64,000 nucleotides of DNA from Thalassococcus halodurans. Lineage in GTDB: Bacteria > Pseudomonadota > Alphaproteobacteria > Rhodobacterales > Rhodobacteraceae. A model generated the notes under the pieces. That model saw only the letters and a list, made by a program, of their open reading frames with translations, made no database searches and was not told where the DNA came from. Below are positions 35,775-45,745 of this stretch, piece by piece. The position numbers and the translations under genes were made by a program. The stretch spans positions 62,001 through 126,000 of the forward strand of contig NZ_FNUZ01000004.1 of NCBI RefSeq assembly GCF_900108225.1. The letters are read 5' to 3'. The first letter of the stretch is position 1, and each line of letters opens with the position of its first letter.

Positions 35775-37180
35775 TGAGTGCAGCAGCCACCAAGCTTCCC
35801 GGTGACGTAGGGCCGATCCATTTTGTGGGGATCGGCGGGATCGGGATGTCGGGTATTGCCGAGGTTTTGTTGAACCTTGGCTACACCGTTCAGGGGTCTG
35901 ACCTGAAACGGTCCAAGATCACCGACCGTCTTGAGGGGCTGGGCGCGACTGTTTTTGAAGGCCAGCGCGCGGAAAATCTGGAAAACGCGGCTGTTGTCGT
36001 GATTTCGTCGGCGATCAAACCGGGCAACCCCGAGCTGGACACCGCACGGATGAAGGGACTGCCGGTGGTGCGCCGCGCGGAAATGCTGGCCGAGCTGATG
36101 CGGATGAAGTCCAACATCGCGATTGCGGGCACGCATGGCAAAACGACCACGACCACAATGGTCGCGACACTGCTGGATGCGGGGAAATATGACCCGACCG
36201 TTGTGAACGGCGGGATCATTCATGCCTACGGTTCGAACGCGCGTATGGGGCAGGGCGAATGGATGGTGGTCGAGGCGGACGAGTCCGACGGCACGTTCAA
36301 CCGTCTGCCCGCGACCATCGCGATTGTCACCAATATCGACCCTGAACACATGGAGCATTGGGGCGATTTTGATAATCTGCGTCAGGGCTTCTTGGATTTT
36401 GTGTCGAACATTCCGTTCTACGGTCTCGCGGTGTGCTGCACCGACCATGCCGAGGTTCAGACGCTGGTGGGCAAGATCACCGACCGTCGCGTGCTGACTT
36501 ACGGGTTCAATGCGCAGGCAGACGTGCGGGCTGTGAACCTGCGCTATGAAAAGGGCGTCGCGCATTTCGACATTCTTTTGCAGAACGAAGACGCCAAGAT
36601 CGAAGGCTGCACATTGCCGATGCCAGGTGATCACAACGTGTCTAATGCGCTGAGCGCTGTTGCTGTGGCCCGTCATCTGGGGATGAAACGTGATGAAATC
36701 CGCGATGCGTTGGCGGCCTTTGGTGGCGTGAACCGCCGCTTTACCCGTGTGGGTGAAGTGAATGGTGTGACCATCATCGACGACTATGGCCACCACCCCG
36801 TGGAAATCGCCGCTGTGTTGAAAGCTGCGCGTCAGGCCTGTGATGGCCGTGTCGTGGCCGTCCATCAGCCGCATCGCTATTCGCGTCTGTCGTCGCTGTT
36901 TGATGATTTCTGTTCCTGCTTCAACGACGCAGATGTCGTGGCCATAGCCGAGGTCTATGCCGCTGGCGAAGATCCGATCCCGGGCGCAAGCCGCGATGAT
37001 CTGGTTGCGGGGTTGATCCGTCATGGCCACCGCCATGCACGCGCGCTGCAAAGCGAGGACGATCTGGAGCGCCTTGTGCGCGAACAAACGCAACCTGGGG
37101 ATATGGTTGTCTGCCTTGGTGCCGGTACGATCAGTGCCTGGGCCAATAATTTGCCTGCCCGTCTTAGTGGAAAAAGCTAA
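35774..37180 (+). CDS. murC: UDP-N-acetylmuramate-L-alanine ligase
   Basis: A 468-residue Mur ligase adding L-Ala to UDP-MurNAc. [14 protein letters not shown] at 15-28 is the UDP-sugar loop, [12 protein letters not shown] (from about 117) the ATP P-loop, EADESDGTF and [10 protein letters not shown] are other family motifs. Length is normal. It begins one base inside the murG stop. About 130 non-coding bases follow before the DUF2484 gene. Confidence 0.97.
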   Translation: MSAAATKLPGDVGPIHFVGIGGIGMSGIAEVLLNLGYTVQGSDLKRSKITDRLEGLGATVFEGQRAENLENAAVVVISSAIKPGNPELDTARMKGLPVVRRAEMLAELMRMKSNIAIAGTHGKTTTTTMVATLLDAGKYDPTVVNGGIIHAYGSNARMGQGEWMVVEADESDGTFNRLPATIAIVTNIDPEHMEHWGDFDNLRQGFLDFVSNIPFYGLAVCCTDHAEVQTLVGKITDRRVLTYGFNAQADVRAVNLRYEKGVAHFDILLQNEDAKIEGCTLPMPGDHNVSNALSAVAVARHLGMKRDEIRDALAAFGGVNRRFTRVGEVNGVTIIDDYGHHPVEIAAVLKAARQACDGRVVAVHQPHRYSRLSSLFDDFCSCFNDADVVAIAEVYAAGEDPIPGASRDDLVAGLIRHGHRHARALQSEDDLERLVREQTQPGDMVVCLGAGTISAWANNLPARLSGKS

Positions 37181-37311
37181 GTCGAGATAATCCTTTTGGC
37201 GCAAAGACATGTTGCTGGACCTGCGCTTTAATACGGCTGTGACCTGAGGGGGTGCACACCTGAGCCGATGACTTTCGGTTCGCACTTTGGGTAACGCGTA
37301 GGAGGTACGCT

Positions 37312-37569
37312 ATGAGCCTGTCTTTGGTACTTGCGCTTGTGTGGGCGCTGGCGGCGAATGTTTTGGCGATGATCCCGTCCAAGGATAATCACTGGACGCG
37401 GGCCTATATCCTGATCGGGATCGGCATCCCGCTTTTGGGGTATGTCACCTATGAAAACGGGCCTTGGATCGGCCTGTTGGTTCTGGCGGCAGGTATGAGT
37501 GTTCTGCGTTGGCCCGTGCGTTATCTGTTGCGCTGGGTGCGTCGACAGATCGGGCAGGAAAAGGCATAA
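37312..37569 (+). CDS. Small membrane protein (DUF2484 type)
   Basis: An 85-residue hydrophobic protein with three predicted membrane helices (about 3-20, 29-45 and 49-65) and a basic C-terminus. It is of the DUF2484 type, kept between murC and murB in Rhodobacterales, which implies a link to wall synthesis. GTAGGAGGTACGCT precedes the ATG, a strong ribosome-binding site. Function unknown. Confidence 0.75.
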   Translation: MSLSLVLALVWALAANVLAMIPSKDNHWTRAYILIGIGIPLLGYVTYENGPWIGLLVLAAGMSVLRWPVRYLLRWVRRQIGQEKA

Positions 37570-37641
37570 AGCCGCCTTTTGTCGCCGCGCATATGCGCTG
37601 AAATCTTGCGTCCCTGCGCGGTGCGCAGTAGCAGAGCAGGC

Positions 37642-38565
37642 ATGACACAGAAGCTTCCGACACCTCGTGGCCGCTTGACGGCGGACCGTTCCCTGAATGA
37701 TCTGACATGGTTGCGTGTCGGTGGTCCTGCGGATTGGTTTTTCCAGCCTGCGGATGTCGAGGATTTGCAAGAGTTTCTGCGCGATCTTCCGTCCGAAATT
37801 GATGTGTTCCCCATGGGTGTCGGATCGAACCTGATTGTGCGTGATGGCGGTTTGCGTGCCGTTGTGATCCGGCTGGGTCGTTGGTTCAACGGGATTGAGG
37901 TCGATGGCACGCGGGTGCGCGTGGGCGCTGCGGCGTTGGATGCCCATGTGGCCAAGAAAGCCGCAGAGGCGGGCGTTGACCTGACCTTCCTGCGCACAAT
38001 TCCCGGCAGTATCGGTGGCGCGGTCACAATGAACGCAGGGTGCTATGGCTCTTACGTGGCGGATGTGTTTGTCGAGGCGCGTGGTGTGACCCGTAAGGGC
38101 GAATTGGTGACACTGACCGCTGATGATCTGAACTTCCGCTACCGCCAGAGCGATCTGCCCGAAGGTATGGTGCTGATCGATGCGGTGCTGGAAGGCGATG
38201 CAGGTGATCCGGAGGAACTGCAGGCGCGGATGGAGCATCAGCTGGCAAAACGTGATGCAACGCAGCCCACCAAGGACCGGACAGCGGGGTCGACCTTTCG
38301 CAATCCGGCGGGACATTCTTCGACCGGCAAGGCCGACGATGTGCATGATCTAAAGGCCTGGAAGGTCATTGATGATGCTGGCATGCGCGGTGCGACGTTG
38401 GGTGGCGCGCAGATGAGCGAGATGCATTCGAACTTCTTAGTGAACACTGGAGAGGCAACTGCCGCTGATCTGGAAGGTTTGGGCGAAGAAGTGCGAAAAA
38501 GGGTTTTCCAAAACAGTGGAATAGAGTTACATTGGGAAATCATGCGGGTCGGTGATCCGGAATGA
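37642..38565 (+). CDS. murB: UDP-N-acetylenolpyruvoylglucosamine reductase
   Basis: A 307-residue FAD-binding reductase making UDP-MurNAc. Key stretches are [27 protein letters not shown] (FAD pyrophosphate), [18 protein letters not shown], and GSTFRNP with the proton-donor Ser region. The FAD-binding and reductase halves are complete. ATG 37642 is chosen; the earlier in-frame start at 37579 overlaps non-homologous sequence. The gene follows the DUF2484 protein by 72 bases. Confidence 0.96.
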   Translation: MTQKLPTPRGRLTADRSLNDLTWLRVGGPADWFFQPADVEDLQEFLRDLPSEIDVFPMGVGSNLIVRDGGLRAVVIRLGRWFNGIEVDGTRVRVGAAALDAHVAKKAAEAGVDLTFLRTIPGSIGGAVTMNAGCYGSYVADVFVEARGVTRKGELVTLTADDLNFRYRQSDLPEGMVLIDAVLEGDAGDPEELQARMEHQLAKRDATQPTKDRTAGSTFRNPAGHSSTGKADDVHDLKAWKVIDDAGMRGATLGGAQMSEMHSNFLVNTGEATAADLEGLGEEVRKRVFQNSGIELHWEIMRVGDPE

Positions 38566-38675
38566 CCAACGGGCGCTAGACCCGACACTCAGGTGACCAC
38601 AGGCAGGTTGCCAAAAATATAAAACAAAAGGGCACGGCAATTTTGGCCGGAACCCTGAACAAGAGGCGATTGGGA

Positions 38676-39590
38676 ATGTCGAGCAGGACATCCCCGAAAG
38701 TGGCGGTACTGATGGGCGGACCCTCGGCTGAACGCGAGGTTTCCCTCAGCTCTGGGCGTGAATGCGCCGCTGCTTTGCGGGACGTAGGATTCGAAGTGAT
38801 TGAGGTCGACGCAGGCCCCGATCTTCCTATGCGCCTTTCCGAAATAGCGCCGGATGTTGTGTTCAACGGTTTGCATGGCCGTTGGGGCGAAGACGGCTGC
38901 GTGCAGGGCATTCTGGAATGGATGGGTCTGCCGTACACGCATTCGGGCGTTCTGGCGTCGTCGCTGGCGATGGATAAAGAGCGTACCAAGAATGTATATC
39001 GCGCTGCTGGCTTGCCGGTAGCGGAAAGCGTTCTGGCGGACAAAGATGCCGTGATGGCCGATCACGTCATGACGCCGCCCTATGTGGTGAAGCCTTATAA
39101 TGAAGGGTCTTCTGTTGGTGTCTATCTGGTGGATGCCAACGCGAATACTCCGCCGAAACTGTCGGATGAGATGCCCCAGACTGTGATGGTCGAAGCGTTC
39201 CTGCCGGGACGTGAGTTGACCTGCACTGTCATGGGCGACCGCGCGCTGGGCGTGACGGAAATCCTGACAGACGGCTGGTATGACTATGAAGCGAAATACG
39301 CCGCTGGCGGATCGCGCCATGTGTGCCCCGCTGAGTTGCCGGACGAGATTACGGCGGCCTGTCTGGATTACGCGTTGCGGGCGCATCAGGCACTGGGCTG
39401 CCGTGGTGTGACGCGCACCGACTTTCGTTGGGATGAAGGCAAAGGTCTGGATGGGTTGTTCCTGTTGGAAACAAACACCCAGCCCGGCATGACCCCCACA
39501 TCGCTGAGCCCCGAGCACGCCGAGTTGATCGGCATGAGCTTTGGCGAGTTCTGCAAATGGATGGTGGAGGACGCGTCGTGCAACAGGTGA
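38676..39590 (+). CDS. ddl: D-alanine-D-alanine ligase
   Basis: A 304-residue ATP-grasp ligase giving D-Ala-D-Ala for peptidoglycan. [19 protein letters not shown] is at the N-terminus, [16 protein letters not shown] is a core motif, and [11 protein letters not shown] and [12 protein letters not shown] are the ATP/Mg sites. The final residues overlap the ftsQ start by 13 bases. ATG 38676 is preferred to the longer form at 38643 because GGGA precedes it and homology begins there. Confidence 0.96.
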   Translation: MSSRTSPKVAVLMGGPSAEREVSLSSGRECAAALRDVGFEVIEVDAGPDLPMRLSEIAPDVVFNGLHGRWGEDGCVQGILEWMGLPYTHSGVLASSLAMDKERTKNVYRAAGLPVAESVLADKDAVMADHVMTPPYVVKPYNEGSSVGVYLVDANANTPPKLSDEMPQTVMVEAFLPGRELTCTVMGDRALGVTEILTDGWYDYEAKYAAGGSRHVCPAELPDEITAACLDYALRAHQALGCRGVTRTDFRWDEGKGLDGLFLLETNTQPGMTPTSLSPEHAELIGMSFGEFCKWMVEDASCNR

Positions 39591-40447
39591 ACCGCGCCGA
39601 TCCGGCACCATCGCGTCTGAAGTATCGTCTGCACCGGATGATGTTGACGCCGCTGTATCGCTTGATGCTGCGCGTGGGCATTCCGTTTGTTGTGGCGTTT
39701 GGCGCAGGCGCGCTGTGGTTCAGTGATGAAGGTCGTCGCGACAGCTTTGTCGGTGCGGTGGCCGATGTTCGTGACGCGGTGCAGCAGCGTCCCGAGTTCA
39801 TGGTCAAGCTGATGGCGATTGATGGTGCGTCCGAAGGCGTGGCCCATGCGATCCGTCAGGTTCTGCCTTTGGACTTTCCGATTTCGTCCTTTGATCTGGA
39901 TTTGGATGCGATGCGCACAACGGTCGTCAAACTGGATGCTGTTAAATCTGCGCGCTTGAAAGTGCGGCAGGGCGGTGTTTTGCAGATCGACGTGACCGAA
40001 CGGGTGCCTGTTGCGCTGTGGCGGACCGACGAGGGGCTGTTCGTTCTGGACCGCGAAGGCGTGGCCATCGGTATGGCAGCATCGCGTGTTGATTTTCCCG
40101 ACCTTCCCGTGATCGCGGGCGAAGCCGCAGACGCGGCGGTGGTCGAGGCGCTTGATGTGATTGCGGCCTTGGGGCCGCTTCAAGCGCGGTTTCGGGGTCT
40201 TGTCCGTATGGGCGAGCGCCGGTGGGATGTGGTGTTGGACCGTGGGCAGCGCGTTCAACTTCCATCAAAAGGCAGCGTTGCGGCGCTGGAACGGGCCATC
40301 GCAATGGATCAGGCGGTTGATCTGATGGGCCGTGAATTGACGACTGTCGATCTGCGTTTGGCAGAAAGACCAACATTAAGAATGTCCGAATACGCCGTCC
40401 AGGAGCTCTGGAAGATTAAGGCGATTGAGGCAGGGGTTAAGAATTAA
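39578..40447 (+). CDS. ftsQ: Cell-division protein FtsQ
   Basis: A 289-residue single-pass membrane protein. After a short basic N-terminus a helix runs near residues 30-50 ([19 protein letters not shown]), then a POTRA-type periplasmic domain with [13 protein letters not shown] and a C-terminal beta domain with [20 protein letters not shown] 39578 is preferred over ATG 39557 because GGAGG lies seven bases before it. Two bases separate the stop from ftsA. Confidence 0.88.
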   Translation: MQQVNRADPAPSRLKYRLHRMMLTPLYRLMLRVGIPFVVAFGAGALWFSDEGRRDSFVGAVADVRDAVQQRPEFMVKLMAIDGASEGVAHAIRQVLPLDFPISSFDLDLDAMRTTVVKLDAVKSARLKVRQGGVLQIDVTERVPVALWRTDEGLFVLDREGVAIGMAASRVDFPDLPVIAGEAADAAVVEALDVIAALGPLQARFRGLVRMGERRWDVVLDRGQRVQLPSKGSVAALERAIAMDQAVDLMGRELTTVDLRLAERPTLRMSEYAVQELWKIKAIEAGVKN

Positions 40448-40449
40448 AA

Positions 40450-41784
40450 ATGATCGAGCTTTATGAAACCCAACGGGCAATGAGAAACATGCGTCGTGCA
40501 GCTATGCAGCGCGGCGTGATTGCGATCCTTGACGTGGGATCGTCCAAGATTGCCTGTCTTGTCCTTCGGTTTGATGGAAATGATCGCGCGCTGGACAGCG
40601 ACGGGATCGGATCGCTGGCGGGGCAGTCCGGTTTCCGCGTGATTGGTGCCGCTACGACGCGGTCGCGCGGTGTGAAATTTGGCGAAGTGGATTCCATGGG
40701 GGAAACCGAACGCGCCATCCGCACCGCTGTTCAGGCCGCTCAGAAAATGGCGCAGATCCGTGTCGATCACGTGATCGCCTGTTTCTCGGGCGCAGACCCG
40801 CGCAGCTATGGTCTGGCGGGTAAGGTTGAACTTGAGGGTACGACGGTCAGTGAACAGGATATCGCGCGGGTGCTGTCATCTTGCGATGTTCCCGACTTTG
40901 GCGAGGGCCGCGAGGTGCTGCACGCACAGCCGGTGAACTTTGCTTTGGATCACCGTTCGGGACTGGCTGATCCCCGTGGTCAGATCGGGCAGGAACTGGC
41001 GACTGACATGCACATGCTGACAGTGGATGCCTTGGCGATCCAGAACCTTGTCCAGTGTATCAAACGCTGTGATCTGGAACTGGCGGGTCTGGCGTCGTCG
41101 GCTTACGTGTCGGGCATTTCGTCGTTGGTTGAGGACGAACAGGAACTGGGCGCGGCGTGTATCGATCTGGGCGGCGGTGCGACCGGCGTTTCGATCTTTA
41201 TGAAAAAGCACATGATTTATGCCGATACTGTGCGCATGGGCGGCGATCACGTGACCAGCGATATTTCGATGGGCCTTCAGGTGCCCATGGCGACCGCCGA
41301 GCGTATCAAGACATTCTACGGCGGTGTTGTGGCCACCGGCATGGACGACCGCGAGATGATCGAGATCGGCGGCGACACAGGTGACTGGCATCACGACCGC
41401 CGCACTGTCAGCCGTGCGGAACTGATCGGCATCATGCGTCCGCGGGTCGAGGAAATTCTGGAAGAGGTCCGCGTGCGTCTGGACGCGGCGGGCTTCGAAT
41501 ACCTGCCGTCGCAGCAGATCGTTCTGACCGGTGGCGCAAGCCAAATTCCGGGGCTGGACGGTATCGCTTCCAAGATTTTGGGTCAGCAGGTGCGTCTGGG
41601 CCGTCCATTGCGTGTGCACGGGCTTCCTCAGGCGGCAACAGGGCCGGGGTTTGCCAGCGCGGTGGGCCTGTGTCTGTTCGCGGCACACCCGCAAGACGAG
41701 TGGTGGGACTTTGAAATTCCCGTGGATCGACTGCCTGCAAGGTCGTTCCAGCGTGCAGTGAAGTGGTTCCGCGACAACTGGTAA
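40450..41784 (+). CDS. ftsA: Cell-division actin-like ATPase FtsA
   Basis: A 444-residue actin-fold protein that tethers FtsZ to the membrane. The ATP-phosphate loop is AILDVGSSKIACLV at about 24-37, the second phosphate motif is CIDLGGGATGVSIF, and VLTGGASQIPGL is the adenosine motif. The C-terminal amphipathic helix is FQRAVKWFRDNW, the membrane tether. The 173-base gap to ftsZ (41785-41957) has no motif that I recognise; ftsZ may have its own promoter there. Confidence 0.96.
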   Translation: MIELYETQRAMRNMRRAAMQRGVIAILDVGSSKIACLVLRFDGNDRALDSDGIGSLAGQSGFRVIGAATTRSRGVKFGEVDSMGETERAIRTAVQAAQKMAQIRVDHVIACFSGADPRSYGLAGKVELEGTTVSEQDIARVLSSCDVPDFGEGREVLHAQPVNFALDHRSGLADPRGQIGQELATDMHMLTVDALAIQNLVQCIKRCDLELAGLASSAYVSGISSLVEDEQELGAACIDLGGGATGVSIFMKKHMIYADTVRMGGDHVTSDISMGLQVPMATAERIKTFYGGVVATGMDDREMIEIGGDTGDWHHDRRTVSRAELIGIMRPRVEEILEEVRVRLDAAGFEYLPSQQIVLTGGASQIPGLDGIASKILGQQVRLGRPLRVHGLPQAATGPGFASAVGLCLFAAHPQDEWWDFEIPVDRLPARSFQRAVKWFRDNW

Positions 41785-41957
41785 CCGCTATATCTGCCGA
41801 AATCGGCGAAATCCCGCATAACTAGCCAAAAGAATCTCCATATTTTGTGGAATGAACGCGTTTTTCGCGTGACGTTCCCTATGGGGATCGGTATTATTTT
41901 GTTAATTCGGCGGAAAAAGGTCGTTTGGCGGCTTAAAAACAACAGGCGGATATAGCA

Positions 41958-43556
41958 ATGACTTTGAACCTTTCGGTGCCAGGGCACGACGAACTTAAGC
42001 CGCGTATTACGGTGTTTGGTGTTGGTGGCGCGGGCGGCAATGCCGTCAACAATATGATCGACAAGCAACTGCACGGCGTGGACTTTGTAGTTGCAAACAC
42101 GGATGCGCAGGCGCTGCAGCAATCGAAATCCGAAGCACGCGTTCAGCTGGGCGTTAAAGTGACCGAGGGTCTGGGTGCGGGAGCCCGGGCTACTGTGGGC
42201 GCTGCCGCTGCTGAAGAAAGCATCGAACAAATCGTAGACCATCTGGCTGGCGCACATATGTGCTTTATCACTGCCGGTATGGGCGGTGGCACCGGTACAG
42301 GTGCAGCCCCGATCATCGCGCAGGCGGCGCGTGAACTGGGTGTTCTGACCGTTGGTGTTGTCACCAAGCCGTTCCAGTTCGAAGGCGGCAAGCGTATGCG
42401 TCAGGCCGAGGAGGGTGTTGAAGCCCTTCAGAAGGTCGTCGACACGCTGATCATCATTCCGAACCAGAACCTGTTCCGTCTGGCTAACGAGAAGACCACG
42501 TTCACCGAAGCGTTCTCGATGGCGGATGACGTTCTGTACCAAGGTGTTAAAGGCGTAACTGACCTGATGGTTCGACCGGGCCTGATCAACCTCGACTTTG
42601 CTGACGTTCGCGCCGTAATGGACGAAATGGGCAAGGCGATGATGGGCACAGGCGAAGCGGCTGGTGAAGATCGTGCGATCCAGGCTGCCGAGAAGGCCAT
42701 CGCGAACCCGCTGCTGGACGAAATCAGCCTGCGCGGTGCGAAGGGCGTTCTGATCAACATCACCGGTGGTCACGACCTGACGCTGTTCGAACTGGACGAA
42801 GCGGCCAACCGCATTCGCGAAGAAGTCGACGCAGACGCGAACATCATCGTTGGTTCGACGCTGGACGACTCGATGGAAGGCAACATGCGCGTCAGCGTTG
42901 TTGCGACAGGTATCGACGCAGCAGAAGACGTTATGGAAACTCCGGTTCCCCGTCGCAGCCTTGCGCAGCCGCTGAAAACACATGTTGAAGCAGAAGCGCC
43001 TGTTGAAGAAGCAGCAGCGGCAACTGTTGCAGCCACTCAGGCAGTTTCCCAAGCATATGAAGACGAAGAGCCGTCGCTGTTCGAAGGCATGAGCGCCGAG
43101 CAGGTTGCTGCAGAAGACGAGATGGAAGATGTGGCCGAGCATGACGATGGTCTGCCGCCGCCCGCCTACCAGCCCCGTGTTCAGGAATTCCAGCCGCGCG
43201 CTGATTTCGATGCAGAGCCGGAAGGTTTCGTCGCGCCGCGTGCAGCAGCACCTGGCACGCCGTCGCCCGAAGCGCTGGCTCGTCTGCAGGCAGCCGCGTC
43301 GCGTGCACGCACCGATGCTCCGGCGGCCCGTCCGGCACCCGCTCCGGCACCGCGTCCGGCAGCAGAAGCCGAAAAGCCGCGCTTTGGCATCAACTCGCTG
43401 ATCAACCGCATGACAGGCAGCGCGCATGAGGGTCAGGCGGCCCGTCGTCAGCAGCCTCCGGTACAGGCACGTCCCGAGCCGATGGTTGATCACGAACCCG
43501 ACGCCGAGCAGGACAAGATCGAAATTCCGGCATTCCTGCGCCGTCAGGCAAACTAA
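41958..43556 (+). CDS. ftsZ: Cell-division GTPase FtsZ
   Basis: A 532-residue tubulin-like GTPase. The T4 signature loop is GGGTGTG (109-115), NTDAQAL the T3 region, and the synergy loop NIDFADV is read as NLDFADV. After the globular domain (about 1-320) comes a long, acidic and Ala/Pro-rich linker, which is longer than in E. coli and usual for alphaproteobacteria. The conserved C-terminal peptide [12 protein letters not shown], which binds FtsA and other partners, ends the chain. Confidence 0.98.
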   Translation: MTLNLSVPGHDELKPRITVFGVGGAGGNAVNNMIDKQLHGVDFVVANTDAQALQQSKSEARVQLGVKVTEGLGAGARATVGAAAAEESIEQIVDHLAGAHMCFITAGMGGGTGTGAAPIIAQAARELGVLTVGVVTKPFQFEGGKRMRQAEEGVEALQKVVDTLIIIPNQNLFRLANEKTTFTEAFSMADDVLYQGVKGVTDLMVRPGLINLDFADVRAVMDEMGKAMMGTGEAAGEDRAIQAAEKAIANPLLDEISLRGAKGVLINITGGHDLTLFELDEAANRIREEVDADANIIVGSTLDDSMEGNMRVSVVATGIDAAEDVMETPVPRRSLAQPLKTHVEAEAPVEEAAAATVAATQAVSQAYEDEEPSLFEGMSAEQVAAEDEMEDVAEHDDGLPPPAYQPRVQEFQPRADFDAEPEGFVAPRAAAPGTPSPEALARLQAAASRARTDAPAARPAPAPAPRPAAEAEKPRFGINSLINRMTGSAHEGQAARRQQPPVQARPEPMVDHEPDAEQDKIEIPAFLRRQAN

Positions 43557-43586
43557 AAACCGCTCACATTTCAGATATGAGCGCAG

Positions 43587-43615
43587 AAAACGCCCCTGTC
43601 ATCAGGGGCGTTTTT
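43587..43615 (+). terminator. Rho-independent terminator after ftsZ
   Basis: ACGCCCCTG pairs with CAGGGGCGT over TCAT (43590-43611), with AAAA before and TTTTT after. It closes the long division operon 30 bases after the ftsZ stop. The remaining 186 bases before lpxC hold no gene that I can see and should carry the lpxC promoter. Confidence 0.92.
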
Positions 43616-43801
43616 CATTTGAAAACATGCGGTTGCGAGGCGTTGTTTCAAAGTAAGCGGGCATTTGCGCAAAATATGACAGACATGTTTCAGAACGTTG
43701 CAATACTTGATTTGAGGCTTTGGCCCCCCGTGCGTAACTAATCCCCGACGCCAGATGTGTGCGGAATCGCACGTCTTGCGTAGGTCGATTAGAGGTGACT
43801 T

Positions 43802-44722
43802 TTGCAACATACCGTTCGTGGTCCAATCGTATTTGATGGAGTTGGTTTGCATTCTGGCAAGCCGGCGCGTTTGACGATTCGTCCGGCTGCGGCCGAGCAT
43901 GGCATCTGGTTCAAACGCACCGACATCCGTTTTGGTGATGCTCTGATCCCTGCGCTTTGGGACGCGGTCGAACGGTCTCCGCTTTGCACACGTCTGGTGA
44001 ACGCGGCAGGTGCTTCGGTTTCGACCGTTGAGCACGTCATGGCCGCTTTGGCGGGTTGCGGTGTGCACAATGCCCTGATCGAAATTGACGGCCCCGAGGT
44101 TCCGATCCTCGACGGGAGTGCCGTTCCTTTCGTCACCGCCATTCTGGACAAAGGTCTGCGCGGTCAGGCAGCGCCGCTGCGCATTCTGGAAATCATCGAA
44201 ACTGTTCAGGTACACACGGCGTCCGGTTGGGCGCGTCTGTCGCCTGCTGACACGCCGCGCATGACATTCCGTATCGAATTTGCGGATGACGCCATCGGGA
44301 CGCAGGAAAAGTCGCTGGAAATGTCCAACGGCACATTCGTGCGTGAACTTTCTGACAGCCGTACATTCTGCCGCAACAGCGATGTTGAAGCGATGCGCGA
44401 GCAGGGGCTGGCCCTTGGCGGTACGCTGGAAAACGCCGTGGTCGTTGATGGTGACAAAGTTCTGTCGCCGGGTGGTTTGCGCCACGCCGATGAGGCCGTG
44501 CGCCACAAAATGCTGGACGCTTTGGGTGACCTGATGCTGGCTGGTGCGCCGATCCTTGGTCATTATGAGGGTCACAAGGCGGGTCATGCGATCACAAATA
44601 TGTTGCTGCACGCGCTTTTCAGCACGCCAAGTGCATTCCGAATGATTGAGTGCACAGGCGATATTCGTGCAAAAATGCCCGGTGTTGGCGTTCTGCCCGA
44701 GGAAATTCCCGAGGTCGCCTGA
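43802..44722 (+). CDS. lpxC: UDP-3-O-acyl-GlcNAc deacetylase LpxC
   Basis: A 306-residue zinc deacetylase, the committed step of lipid A synthesis. SVSTVEHVMAAL holds the first zinc His, HKMLDALGDL the second His and the Asp, and GHKAGH the catalytic His. The start is TTG 43802, with AGAGGTGA before it; no in-frame ATG fits. A TTG start may lower its translation, which would suit an enzyme whose level must stay low. It begins a new transcription unit after the terminator. Confidence 0.97.
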   Translation: MQHTVRGPIVFDGVGLHSGKPARLTIRPAAAEHGIWFKRTDIRFGDALIPALWDAVERSPLCTRLVNAAGASVSTVEHVMAALAGCGVHNALIEIDGPEVPILDGSAVPFVTAILDKGLRGQAAPLRILEIIETVQVHTASGWARLSPADTPRMTFRIEFADDAIGTQEKSLEMSNGTFVRELSDSRTFCRNSDVEAMREQGLALGGTLENAVVVDGDKVLSPGGLRHADEAVRHKMLDALGDLMLAGAPILGHYEGHKAGHAITNMLLHALFSTPSAFRMIECTGDIRAKMPGVGVLPEEIPEVA

Positions 44723-44845
44723 CACAGGTCACGCTTGTGATCGCCAAAATTGTTCAAAGCCGTTTTGCACCGGAATTTTCTGTGCTAGGACCATGAACGA
44801 ACGGGGCGCTTGTCGCCTTGAAGGAACAGCCGAGGGTGGTCGAGC

Positions 44846-45703
44846 ATGGTGGGCGGTACAACACGGAAAACGGGGATCGCAGCGGTTCTTGTGACGTGTT
44901 TTCTGGCAAGCTGTGGGGATGGTGGGCCCGATGGGCGCAGTGCTCCGAACGGCCAGCCGATGGAAAGTTTCACGGCAGAGCAAATCTTTGAACGCGGTGA
45001 GTTCGAACTGAACCGCAGCAAAGAAGATGATGCGGCTTTCTTCTTCTCTGAGGTTGAGCGGCTTTATCCCTATTCCGATCTGGCCAAGCGTGCGTTGATC
45101 ATGCAGGCCTACGCCTACCATAAGGACAAGGATTACGAGAACAGCCGCGCAGCAGCGCAGCGCTATATCGATTTCTATCCTTTGGAAGATGATGCGGCCT
45201 ATGCGCAGTATCTGTTGGCATTGTCCTACTACGACCAGATCGAAGAGGTCGGTCGTGATCAGGGGCTGACATTCCAGGCGCTGCAATCGCTGCGCGCCGT
45301 GATCGAACGCTATCCCGACAGCGAATACGCGCGGTCGTCGATCCTGAAATTCGATCTGGCCTTTGACCACCTTGCAGGCAAGGAAATGGAGATCGGGCGC
45401 TATTATCTGAAGCGCGAACACTATGCGGCGGCGATCAACCGGTTCCGTGTTGTGGTTGAGGATTTCCAGACAACCACGCATACCGCCGAGGCGCTGCATC
45501 GTCTGGTCGAAAGCTATCTGTCGCTGGGTCTGACCGATGAGGCGCAGACCGCTGGTGCGATCCTTGGCTATAACTACCAGTCCACCGAATGGTACGAAGA
45601 CAGCTATAAGCTGCTGACGGGCCGTGGGTTGGAGCTTGAGGCTGCGGGTGATAGCTGGTTGCGCCAGATTTACCGTCAGATGATCAAGGGCCAGTGGCTC
45701 TGA
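44846..45703 (+). CDS. bamD: Outer-membrane assembly lipoprotein BamD (ComL)
   Basis: A 285-residue lipoprotein with signal peptide and lipobox LASC (Cys23). The body is a series of TPR-like repeats, including ERGEFELNRSKEDDAAFFF, AQRYIDFYPLEDDA and ESYLSLGLTDEAQTAGAILGYN (split at about 222-243). It is a core part of the BAM complex that folds outer-membrane proteins. The gene lies between lpxC and recN, an arrangement usual in alphaproteobacteria. Confidence 0.93.
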   Translation: MVGGTTRKTGIAAVLVTCFLASCGDGGPDGRSAPNGQPMESFTAEQIFERGEFELNRSKEDDAAFFFSEVERLYPYSDLAKRALIMQAYAYHKDKDYENSRAAAQRYIDFYPLEDDAAYAQYLLALSYYDQIEEVGRDQGLTFQALQSLRAVIERYPDSEYARSSILKFDLAFDHLAGKEMEIGRYYLKREHYAAAINRFRVVVEDFQTTTHTAEALHRLVESYLSLGLTDEAQTAGAILGYNYQSTEWYEDSYKLLTGRGLELEAAGDSWLRQIYRQMIKGQWL

Positions 45704-45745
45704 TTTTCGGGGCGGTTTCGTCCTTCTGTCAGAACGTGTGCTGTC

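Noticed and set aside
41785-41957. CtrA site before ftsZ
   Set aside because: A TTAA occurs, but no second TTAA at seven bases; the gap gives no full site.
41628-43493. A 621-codon minus-strand open frame opposite ftsA/ftsZ
   Set aside because: Cys/Arg-rich shadow of ftsZ codons; ftsZ is certain on the plus strand.
45704-45745. LexA box before recN
   Set aside because: The gap was read for GTTC-N7-GTTC on both strands; only isolated GAAC is present, with no second half at the right spacing.
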